A DNA stretch of 6,831 bases from an uncultured Verrucomicrobium sp. (lineage in GTDB: Bacteria > Verrucomicrobiota > Verrucomicrobiia > Methylacidiphilales > GAS474), in contig CAISZB010000325.1 of the NCBI GenBank assembly GCA_903889845.1, forward strand, positions 1 through 6,831, written 5' to 3'. This document shows, one piece after another, positions 1 through 6,692 of this stretch. The position numbers were made by a program, and so were the translations under genes. Under the pieces are notes generated by a model. The model searched no databases and was not told where the DNA came from. It saw nothing but the letters and a program-made list of their open reading frames with translations. Each line of letters starts with the position of its first letter. The stretch's first letter is position 1.

Positions 1-26
1 AAACTCTTTCATATCTTCTCACCGCC

Positions 27-3000
27 ATGTCTCTGAACCACTCGATCCTCGACCAGATGGGTTCCTTCAACGGGAAGGGGCTCTACGATCCGGCTTTTGA
101 ACACGATGCCTGCGGGGTCGGCTTCGTCGCCAGCATCGGGGGGGAACGTTCGGAGAAAATCCTCAAGACGGCCATCGGCTGCGTCTCCGCCCTCTCCCAT
201 CGCGGCGCGATGGACGCCGACGCGAAGACCGGCGACGGCGCGGGCGTCCTGACCCAGATCCCCTACGAGATCTTCCGTCCCGAGGTGGAGAAATTGGGGC
301 ACAAGCTATTCAACGACAGTGATTTGGCTATCGGCTTCTTCTTCCTGCCGAAGGACAACGCCTACGAGCAGGCCTTCTGCCGGAAGGTCGTCGAGGAGAC
401 CCTCTCCAAGCGGAAGCTCTTCGTCTTCGGCTGGCGCAAGGTCCCCGTCCAGATGGGCGTGCTGGGGGACAAGGCCCTCCTCACCTGCCCGGAGATGGAG
501 CAGGTCCTCATCGGCAAGCCCGAGGACGCGATCATCAGTCTTGAGGAGTACGAGCAGGTCCTCTACCTCGCCCGTTCCGAGATCGAGTACCGGGTCCACA
601 AGGCCGGGATCGAGGGCTTCTACGTCTCCTCCTTCTCCAGCCGGACGATCGTCTACAAGGGGCTCCTCGTCTCCCCGCAGCTCGACAAGTTCTACCTCGA
701 CCTCCGCAACCCGAAGTACAAGACCGCCCTGGCGATCTACCACCAGCGCTACAGCACGAACACCTTCCCCACCTGGCCGCTGGCCCAGCCCGTCCGCCTC
801 ATGGCGCACAACGGGGAGATCAACACCGTGCAGGGGAACCGGACCTGGATGCGCAGCCGCGAGGCGCAGCTCTCCGCCCCCGCCTGGGGGGACGAGATCG
901 AGTTCCTCCGCCCCGTCATCCAGCACGGCGGCAGCGACTCGACGAGCCTCGACAACGTCCTGGAACTCCTGACCATGTCGGGCCGCGACCTGCTCCACAG
1001 CCTGATGATGCTCGTCCCCGCCGCGTGGCAGGCCGACACGAAGATCACGCCGGCGCGGCAGGCCTTCTACCGTTACCACTCCTGCCTCATGGAGCCGTGG
1101 GACGGCCCCGCCGCCCTCGTCGTCAGCGACGGGCGGACCATCGCCGCCTGCCTCGATCGGAACGGCCTCCGCCCCTCCCGCTACACCGTCACTTCGGACG
1201 GCCTGGTCGTCCTCGGCTCCGAGGTCGGCCTCGCGACCATCGACGACAAGCTCGTCGTCGAGAAGGGCCGCCTCGCGCCGGGGGAAATCCTCGCCGTCGA
1301 CACCGTCGGGAAGAAGTTCTGGCGGAATGACGAGATCAAGGATTTCTACGCCGCCCGCCAGCCCTACGGGGAATGGCTCGCGCAGAACCTGAAGGAACTC
1401 AAGTCGGCCGCCGCCGGATCGATCGCCGCCGGGGTCGCCGCCGACGGGCCCCTGCTGCCGCAGCAGCTCGCCTTCGGCTACAGCGAGGAAGAGGTCGACC
1501 TCATCCTCAAGACGATGGCGGAGACCGGCGAGGAGGCGATCGGCTCCATGGGAGACGACGCGCCGCTGGCCGTCCTCTCCCTCAAGCCGAAGCTCCTCTT
1601 CGACTACTTCAAGCAGCTCTTCGCCCAGGTCACGAACCCGCCGATCGACCCGATCCGGGAAAAGCTCGTCATGTCGGTGGAGATGCAGATCGGCCGGGAA
1701 TCGAACCTCCTCGCGGAGACCCCGGCCCACGCCGACCGCCTCCTGCTGAAGAGCCCCGTCCTCTCCAACGAGGAGCTCGACGAGATCCGCTCCCGGCCCG
1801 AGGCCAGCCTCAAGTCGCGGACCCTCTCCGTCCTCTTCCCCGCCGTCGGCGGCGAGGGCGCGCTCGCGAAGCGGCTCCAGGACCTCCTCCGCGAGGCCGA
1901 GGCCGCCGTCGACGAGGGCGTCTCGATCCTCGTCCTCAGCGACCGGGGCGTCTCGGCGGAGCTGGCCGCGCTGCCGCTCCTCCTCGCCGTCTCCGCCGTC
2001 CATCACGAGCTGATCCGGCGCGACAAGCGGAGCCTCGCCTCGATCCTCGTCGAGGGCGGCGAGGTGCGCGACGTCCACCACTTCGCCTGCCTCATCGGCT
2101 TCGGCGCCTCGGCGGTCAATCCCTACCTCGCCGCGGCGACCTATCGGGACCTCCAGGAGAAGGGATCCCTCAACGCGCAGAAGGTGGCCGATGCCGCCGC
2201 CGTCTGGAAGAACTACCGTTCCGCGATCGAGAAGGGCCTCCTCAAGATCATGTCGAAGATGGGGATCTCCACCCTCCAGAGCTACCACGGGGCGCAGGTC
2301 TTCCAGGCCATCGGCCTCCACGAGGCGGTCGCGAAGGAGCATTTCTCCGGCGTCATCTCGCGCGTCTCCGGCATCGGCCTGAAGGAGATCTCCGAGGAGA
2401 CCCTCAGCCGCCACGGTGCCGCCTTCGGCACGGTGCCGGGCATCGAATTGAAGCTCATCGACAACGGGATCTACCGCTACCGCCGGGAGGGCGAGGTCCA
2501 CGTCGTCACGCCCCAGGTCCTCCAGAGCCTCCACACCTACGTCGGCATCAAGGGCGCCGACAAGGCCGGGAAGGAAGAGGACTACCGGAAGTACGTCGAG
2601 GCCGTCCTCGCCGTCCAGCCCGTCGACCTCCGCCACTGCCTGCGGATCAAGCCGAACGCGGGCGGCGGGCCGATCCCCATCGAGGAGGTCGAGCCGCTGG
2701 AGGAGATCCGCAAGCGCTTCACCACGGCGGGCATGTCCCTGGGCGCCCTCTCGCCCGAGGCCCACGAGGCCCTCGCCATCGCCATGAACCGGATCGGCGG
2801 CAAGTCGAACTCCGGCGAAGGCGGCGAGGACAAGGTCCGCTTCGGCACGATGGAGAACGGCGACTCGAAGAACAGCGCGATCAAGCAGGTCGCCTCCGGG
2901 CGCTTCGGCGTCACGGCGGAGTACCTCGCCAGCGCCGAGGAGATCGAGATCAAGATGGCGCAGGGCTCGAAGCCCGGCGAGGGCGGCCAGCTGCCCGGCC

Positions 3001-4622
3001 ACAAGGTCTCCGCCCTCATCGCGAAGCTGCGGCACAGCGTGCCGGGCGTCATGCTCATCTCCCCGCCTCCGCACCACGACATCTACAGCATCGAGGACCT
3101 GGCCCAGCTCATCTACGACCTGAAGCAGGTCAACCCGCGGGCGAAGATCTGCGTGAAGCTCGTCTCCGAGGCGGGCGTCGGCACGATCGCGGCGGGTGTG
3201 GCGAAGGCGCACGCCGACGTCATCCTCATCAGCGGCCACGACGGCGGCACCGGGGCCTCCCCGCTCTCCTCCATCAAGCACGCGGGCGGCCCGTGGGAAC
3301 TGGGCGTCGCCGAGGCGCAGCAGGTCCTGCTCCTGAACAGCCTGCGGAACCGCGTCACCCTGCGGACCGACGGCGGCATGCGGACCGGCTTCGACATCGC
3401 CGTCGCCGCCCTCCTCGGCGCGGAGGAGTACAACTTCGGCACCGTCTCCCTCATCGCGGCGGGCTGCGTCTACGTCCGCAAGTGCCACCTGAACACCTGC
3501 CCCGTCGGCGTCGCCACCCAGGACGAGAAGCTGCGGGCGAAGTTTAAAGGTAGCCCTGATAATATCATCACCTTCTTCAACGGCGTCGCCCAGGAAGTGC
3601 GGGAGATCATGGCCGCCCTCGGCGTCCGGACGATGAACGAGATGATCGGCCACGCGGAGTGGCTGGAGCAGAAGGAAATCCCCGGCCATCCGAAGGCGAA
3701 CACCCTTGACCTGGCCCCGATGCTCGCCGTCCCGCCGATCGACGAGACCATCCCCCGGCACCGGACCTGGAGCGCGAACACGAAGCTCGAGGAACGGACG
3801 CTGGACGACGAGATCCTGCAGGACGCGAAGAGCGCCCTCCAGACCCGCCGCCCCGTCTCCCTGAAATACAAGGTCAAGAACGTCAACCGGAGCGTCGGCA
3901 CGCAGCTTTCCGGCGAGGTCGCCTACCGCGCCGGGGACGAGTCCCTGCCGGAGAACACGATCCAGGTCGCCCTCACCGGCAGCGCGGGGCAGAGCCTCGG
4001 CGCCTTCCTCGTGAAGGGCGTCCGCATCCACCTCACCGGCGAGGCGAACGACTACGTCGGCAAGGGGATGTCCGGCGGCGAGATCGTCATCGTCCCCTCG
4101 CCCGCGGCCACCTTCGCGGCGCACGACAACTCGATCCTCGGGAACACGAACCTCTACGGGGCCACCGGCGGCACCCTCTACGCCCGAGGCAAGGCCGGGG
4201 AGCGCTTCGCCGTCCGGAACAGCGGCGCCCTGGCCGTCGTCGAGGGCGTCGGCGACCACGGCTGCGAGTACATGACCAACGGCCTCGTGATTGTCCTCGG
4301 CGGCACGGGGAAGAACTTCGGAGCGGGGATGTCGGGCGGGCTCGCCTACGTCCTCGACCTCGATGGGACCTTCGACAAGCTCTACAACCCCGCGATGGTC
4401 GGCCTGGAGCGCCTCGGCGCCGAGGACGAGATCATCCGGACCGACGCGCAGGGCAACCCCCTCACGCTGAAGGCGATCGTCAAGCAGCACCTCGACGCGA
4501 CGGGCAGCGCCCGGGCGAAGGAGATCCTGGCCGACTGGGCGCGGTTCCGCACCCTGTTCTGGAAGGTCGTCCCCCATCCCCCGGTCCTTTCCCTCACGCC
4601 GGTCGCCGCGGCCAAGGTCTAA
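27..4622 (+). CDS. gltB: Glutamate synthase (GOGAT) large subunit, NADPH-type
   Basis: The 1531-residue product matches the usual length of GltB. It makes two glutamates from glutamine and 2-oxoglutarate in the cytoplasm, the second step of GS-GOGAT ammonium assimilation. Cys29, in HDACGVGF, is the expected mature N-terminal nucleophile, so residues 1-28 would be a cleaved propeptide. The class II glutaminase domain follows (about 29-430; HQRYSTNT at 239-246, AHNGEIN at 260-266), then the central domain (about 477-770) and the FMN synthase domain (about 820-1200; NSGEGGE at 928-934, GHDGGTGASPLSSIKHAG near 1068-1085). Cys1147, Cys1153 and Cys1158 form the C-x5-C-x4-C 3Fe-4S motif. The GXGXG beta-helix domain is at about 1290-1480. 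The segment after SGEGGEDKVRF is short and lacks the roughly 25-residue loop of ferredoxin-dependent enzymes as I recall them, so a GltD partner is expected. The ATG at 27 has no visible Shine-Dalgarno site, but it gives a normal propeptide length. Identity is very secure; the electron donor type is inferred. Confidence 0.98.
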   Translation: MSLNHSILDQMGSFNGKGLYDPAFEHDACGVGFVASIGGERSEKILKTAIGCVSALSHRGAMDADAKTGDGAGVLTQIPYEIFRPEVEKLGHKLFNDSDLAIGFFFLPKDNAYEQAFCRKVVEETLSKRKLFVFGWRKVPVQMGVLGDKALLTCPEMEQVLIGKPEDAIISLEEYEQVLYLARSEIEYRVHKAGIEGFYVSSFSSRTIVYKGLLVSPQLDKFYLDLRNPKYKTALAIYHQRYSTNTFPTWPLAQPVRLMAHNGEINTVQGNRTWMRSREAQLSAPAWGDEIEFLRPVIQHGGSDSTSLDNVLELLTMSGRDLLHSLMMLVPAAWQADTKITPARQAFYRYHSCLMEPWDGPAALVVSDGRTIAACLDRNGLRPSRYTVTSDGLVVLGSEVGLATIDDKLVVEKGRLAPGEILAVDTVGKKFWRNDEIKDFYAARQPYGEWLAQNLKELKSAAAGSIAAGVAADGPLLPQQLAFGYSEEEVDLILKTMAETGEEAIGSMGDDAPLAVLSLKPKLLFDYFKQLFAQVTNPPIDPIREKLVMSVEMQIGRESNLLAETPAHADRLLLKSPVLSNEELDEIRSRPEASLKSRTLSVLFPAVGGEGALAKRLQDLLREAEAAVDEGVSILVLSDRGVSAELAALPLLLAVSAVHHELIRRDKRSLASILVEGGEVRDVHHFACLIGFGASAVNPYLAAATYRDLQEKGSLNAQKVADAAAVWKNYRSAIEKGLLKIMSKMGISTLQSYHGAQVFQAIGLHEAVAKEHFSGVISRVSGIGLKEISEETLSRHGAAFGTVPGIELKLIDNGIYRYRREGEVHVVTPQVLQSLHTYVGIKGADKAGKEEDYRKYVEAVLAVQPVDLRHCLRIKPNAGGGPIPIEEVEPLEEIRKRFTTAGMSLGALSPEAHEALAIAMNRIGGKSNSGEGGEDKVRFGTMENGDSKNSAIKQVASGRFGVTAEYLASAEEIEIKMAQGSKPGEGGQLPGHKVSALIAKLRHSVPGVMLISPPPHHDIYSIEDLAQLIYDLKQVNPRAKICVKLVSEAGVGTIAAGVAKAHADVILISGHDGGTGASPLSSIKHAGGPWELGVAEAQQVLLLNSLRNRVTLRTDGGMRTGFDIAVAALLGAEEYNFGTVSLIAAGCVYVRKCHLNTCPVGVATQDEKLRAKFKGSPDNIITFFNGVAQEVREIMAALGVRTMNEMIGHAEWLEQKEIPGHPKANTLDLAPMLAVPPIDETIPRHRTWSANTKLEERTLDDEILQDAKSALQTRRPVSLKYKVKNVNRSVGTQLSGEVAYRAGDESLPENTIQVALTGSAGQSLGAFLVKGVRIHLTGEANDYVGKGMSGGEIVIVPSPAATFAAHDNSILGNTNLYGATGGTLYARGKAGERFAVRNSGALAVVEGVGDHGCEYMTNGLVIVLGGTGKNFGAGMSGGLAYVLDLDGTFDKLYNPAMVGLERLGAEDEIIRTDAQGNPLTLKAIVKQHLDATGSARAKEILADWARFRTLFWKVVPHPPVLSLTPVAAAKV

Positions 4623-4638
4623 AGGAAATCAGGAGACT

Positions 4639-5181
4639 ATGGCCGCCAGCCTCTACCCCTCGATCCAGGTCGGGACGCAGCTCGCCCTTTTCCTGGCGAA
4701 CCGGCCCGGCACCATCGGGACCGCCGCCGACGTGATCTCCCGGGCCGGGGTCAACATCCTCGCGATGACGACCTCCGATACGGTCGAATACCTCGTCATG
4801 CGGATCGTCGTCGACAAGCCGAAGACGGCGCTCCATGCGCTCGAAGCCCACGGCACCCTCGTCATCGAGAACGAGGTCATCCTCCTGGAGGGGGCGAACC
4901 GGATGGGGAGCCTCTCCACGATCGCGAACCTCCTCGCCGAGGCCCAGGTGAACATCGACTACGCCTACTGCGCCACGCCGTCGAACTCGAAGCAGGGCCT
5001 GCTGGTCCTCCGCCCCTCGCACGTGGCGAAGGCGCTGAAGGCCCTCAACAAGGCCGACCTGAGCCGGACCGGAGAGAAGAAGTTCATCGCCGCCGCCAAG
5101 GCCCGCGCCGACCTGGAGGCAAAGACGAAGTCGGCCTCCAAGGCCGTTCCCACCCCCCTGCGCAGCCCCGGGCGGGAGTAG
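4639..5181 (+). CDS. Tandem ACT-domain protein, probable amino-acid sensor
   Basis: This 180-residue soluble protein consists of two ACT-like domains and a tail. NRPGTIGTAADVISRAGVNI (21-40) and NRMGSLSTIANLLAEAQVNI (87-106) align at an offset of 66 residues. Each is the ACT loop and first helix, followed by beta strands (LVMRIVV at 52-58; GLLVLRP near 119-125). ACT domains usually bind amino acids and control enzymes or regulators. No catalytic or DNA-binding domain is attached here. Residues from about 145 onward are rich in Ala, Lys and Arg and look disordered. The gene starts 16 bases after gltB, with AGGAG at 4631-4635 only 3 bases from the ATG, a tight but usable ribosome site, so an operon with gltB is likely. 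It stops with TAG. The context suggests sensing glutamate, glutamine or another amino acid in nitrogen assimilation, but ligand and partner are inference. The ACT fold is fairly sure; the function is unknown. Confidence 0.88.
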   Translation: MAASLYPSIQVGTQLALFLANRPGTIGTAADVISRAGVNILAMTTSDTVEYLVMRIVVDKPKTALHALEAHGTLVIENEVILLEGANRMGSLSTIANLLAEAQVNIDYAYCATPSNSKQGLLVLRPSHVAKALKALNKADLSRTGEKKFIAAAKARADLEAKTKSASKAVPTPLRSPGRE

Positions 5182-5184
5182 GTG

Positions 5185-5211
5185 GCCTGCCGGGTTATTC
5201 GGACAGGCTTT
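5185..5211 (+). terminator. Possible intrinsic terminator between convergent genes
   Basis: GCCTG (5185-5189) plus CCG (5190-5192) can pair with CGG (5200-5202) plus CAGGC (5204-5208), giving an 8-bp stem with one bulged A (5203) and a 7-base loop. A short TTT follows on the plus strand. It sits directly after the ACT gene stop and just before the FTR1 stop. An overlapping 5-1-5 inverted repeat, GGCTT-T-AAGCC (5206-5216), spans the FTR1 TAA. The U-tract is short, so termination strength is uncertain. Confidence 0.4.
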
Positions 5212-6256
5212 AAGCCGCTTCCGCCGCCCGTTCCCGCCGGGCCTGGACCCGGGCGGCAATGTACGAACCGCCGACGAGGAGCGCCGCCGCGCCCTGCGCG
5301 AGGCACGATTCCCAATTCGGGAAGAGGGAGAACCAGACGCCGGCCCAGTCGGGCAGGATCGCCTTCAGGAAGGGGATCTCCGTGGTCGCGATCATGTTCG
5401 CCTGCTGCATCTCGAAGGCTTGTTCCCCGACCATCACCATGAGGACCCCCGCGAGGAGGACGCCGGTGAGGACGAGCATCTGGCGGTAGGGAAGGTGCCG
5501 GTGGGCGACGAAGGTGAGCCCGGCCAGGATGCCGGTGAGGACGAGGCCGATGGCGCAGCCGCCCAGGACGAGGCCGCCCCCCATCTTCAGGTAGTAGCTC
5601 TGCAGGAAGAGGACGATCTCGAAGCCTTCCCGGTAGAGGGAGGAGAAGCCGAGGAGGCCGAGGCCCAGGAGGAGCTTCCGCTGGAGCGCCGCATCGTCCC
5701 CGCTCGCTTTTTTCTCGGCAAGCAGTTCCCGCTTCTTCCGGTTGTGGGCCGTGATCCAGCCGCCCCAGTAGATCTTGTGGAAGAACCAGTTCATGATGAC
5801 GAGGAGGACGACGACGGCCAGGAGGCCGGTCCAGACCTGCATCTGGAGGGCCGGGACGCTCTCCGTGAGGTCCTTCACGATCCCGACGGCGAGGAACCAC
5901 GTCGCGATCGTCGCCAGCATGCCGACGCCGACCCCGGCCTAGATCGGGCGGCGGTTGGCCGCGTCCCGCCCCACCATCCCGGCCAGGATCGCGGAGAGGA
6001 CGAGGACGCATTCCATCCCTTCCCGGAAGACGAGGAGGGAGATGTTGAAGAGGGCGGCGGCGGGGCTCAGGCCTTCCGTCGTCGGATCGGGGGAGCCCCC
6101 GGAGGTCAGGGCCATCCAGACGACGGCGGCGGCGATCGCGGCGGCCCCGGCGAGGGTCAGGAGGAGGGTGGGGAAGGTCCACCGCTTCGGCGCGGGAGCA
6201 TCGGCGGGAACGGCGATGGCGAGGCGGGGGCTGGGGAGGGTGGCGGTATGGCTCAT
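5210..6256 (-). pseudogene. FTR1-family iron permease gene interrupted by an in-frame TAG
   Basis: Read from ATG 6256 to TAA 5212-5210, this is a 348-codon multi-pass membrane protein of the FTR1/EfeU/OFeT family, which moves ferric iron across the membrane. Both hallmark REXXE motifs are present: REGME (residues 78-82, in the second hydrophobic helix) and REGFE (209-213, in the fifth). Hydrophobic segments lie at about 28-50, 66-95, 107-127, 139-167, 194-223, 226-252, 259-284 and 304-338. Codon 106 (5941-5939) is TAG. The frame is unchanged on both sides, so one base substitution split the gene into a 105-codon N-terminal part and a C-terminal part with its first ATG at 5920. Each part carries one REXXE motif, so neither should transport iron alone. 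The start at 6256 gives a normal N-terminus; a GTG at 6310 would add 18 unlikely residues. No clear Shine-Dalgarno site is visible. No oxidase, EfeO/EfeB or P19-type partner lies nearby. Family identity is strong; whether it is a true pseudogene, a sequence error or read through is open. Confidence 0.88.
5939..5941 (-). other. In-frame TAG stop inside the FTR1 reading frame
   Basis: The context is ...RRPI-TAG-AGVGVGM..., at the start of the third membrane helix. Changing plus-strand T5940 to C would restore TGG (Trp). The site is not in a homopolymer, so an indel error is not the cause. TAG also ends the neighbouring ACT gene, which argues against general TAG reassignment in this organism. 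Confidence 0.9.
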
Positions 6257-6311
6257 AGGGGTGTTGTTTTCCGTTGGGCCACTATCGCCTCCCCGGGCAA
6301 AAGCCGCCACC

Positions 6312-6353
6312 GGGGGGTTGCGGTGGGGGTGCTTGGGATTGCGCTGGGGGGGG
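6312..6353 (+). other. G-run tract with quadruplex potential
   Basis: Four G-runs lie on the plus strand: 6312-6317 (6 G), 6325-6329 (5 G), 6335-6337 (3 G) and 6346-6353 (8 G), with spacers of 7, 5 and 8 bases. This nearly meets the usual G-quadruplex pattern; the last spacer is one base too long for the strict form. It lies 56-97 bases upstream of the FTR1 start, on the template strand for that gene. Whether it folds or matters is unknown. Confidence 0.4.
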
Positions 6354-6444
6354 AGAAGACCTTTCCCTCTATCTTAGTACCAGATCGTCCCCCCGTCTCG
6401 AAAGGGGTTGCTATTCCTTCCGGCACAAAATTCCGAATTTGTAC

Positions 6445-6459
6445 AGGAAAAAATTTCCT
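6445..6459. repeat. Short perfect inverted repeat, possible operator
   Basis: AGGAAA-AAA-TTTCCT is a perfect 6-3-6 inverted repeat. A second one of similar form, AAATT-CCG-AATTT, lies at 6428-6440, with centres 18 bp apart. They sit in the AT-rich part of the divergent region, about 120 bp upstream of the sigma-54 type promoter. That would suit a regulator site for either gene, but AT-rich DNA yields such repeats by chance. Confidence 0.25.
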
Positions 6460-6580
6460 CAATCCAATGTCGTACCTTTCTCCTTTTTGGCCTTGTGGAC
6501 TTTTTTTCCATTTCTTCAAATTGAAAAGTACATTTATAACTTGTTATGGTGTAGATAGTTGCAAATAAATTTAAAGAAGT

Positions 6581-6596
6581 TGGCATGACCGGTGCT
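6581..6596 (+). promoter_or_regulatory. Sigma-54 (-24/-12) type promoter for the flagellin gene
   Basis: TGGCAT-GACCG-GTGCT resembles the RpoN consensus TGGCAC-N5-TTGCA/T. The invariant GG (6582-6583) and GC (6594-6595) are separated by exactly 10 bases, as required. Transcription would begin near 6606-6608, giving a leader of about 85 bases before the flagellin ATG. Sigma-54 control of late flagellar genes is known in several lineages and needs an enhancer-binding activator, for which upstream sites would be expected. A weak sigma-28 like -10 (GCTGATTA, 6594-6601) overlaps, but its -35 TAAA (6572-6575) is 18 bases away instead of about 15. Confidence 0.6.
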
Positions 6597-6681
6597 GATT
6601 AGACAGCGTCCTCGAAGTGCCCAAGGCTGGGTTACGGAGGGGGAAATAAGAAACGAAGCAGAAATCGGAACACCAACCAAC

Positions 6682-6687
6682 AAGGAG
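6682..6687 (+). promoter_or_regulatory. Strong ribosome binding site of the flagellin gene
   Basis: AAGGAG lies 5 bases before the ATG at 6693 and fixes that start. It is the best Shine-Dalgarno site in the window, as expected for a highly expressed structural protein. Confidence 0.85.
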
Positions 6688-6692
6688 TAGTT

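Larger units (their letters stand above)
6257..6692. other. Divergent intergenic region between FTR1 and flagellin genes
   Basis: These 436 bases hold no convincing gene. The FTR1-proximal part (6257-6360) is GC-rich and includes a G-run tract. The middle (about 6410-6580) is strikingly AT-rich compared with the rest of the window and carries short inverted repeats. The flagellin-proximal part has a sigma-54 type promoter and a leader of about 85 bases. I found no convincing sigma-70 promoter or Fur box for FTR1. Short open frames across this stretch have no ribosome sites or recognisable products. Confidence 0.7.

Noticed and set aside
1373..3547. A 724-codon plus-strand open frame inside gltB
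   Set aside because: It is a frame-shifted shadow of gltB, with an Arg/Pro/Gly-rich composition typical of the wrong frame of GC-rich DNA.
306..4577. A 1423-codon open frame on the minus strand across gltB
   Set aside because: It is antisense to a certain gltB gene. Strong G/C third-position bias removes stops from this frame. The translation is low-complexity, rich in D, E, G, L, R and V, with no recognisable domain.
5939..5941. Programmed recoding of TAG, for example as pyrrolysine
   Set aside because: TAG ends the adjacent ACT gene normally, I saw no recoding element, and FTR1 proteins are not known to use such a residue. A simple nonsense change or sequence error is more likely.
4965..6182. 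A 405-codon minus-strand frame over the ACT and FTR1 genes
   Set aside because: It overlaps the FTR1 frame, which has real membrane helices and REXXE motifs. This one is Arg/Pro/Gly-rich and spans two real genes.
6257..6310. GTG start at 6310 extending FTR1 by 18 residues
   Set aside because: It has no ribosome site, and the added residues are not like a membrane protein N-terminus. The ATG at 6256 is the simpler choice.
6547..6563. A second sigma-54 like site, TGGTGT...TTGCA
   Set aside because: The spacing between GG (6548-6549) and GC (6561-6562) is 11 bases instead of the required 10.
5420..6568. A 382-codon plus-strand frame opposite FTR1
   Set aside because: It is antisense to FTR1, highly acidic and repetitive in composition, with no ribosome site.
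6572..6601. Sigma-28 promoter TAAA...GCTGATTA as the main flagellin promoter
   Set aside because: The spacer is 18 bases, while about 15 is needed. I kept it only as a possible overlapping element.
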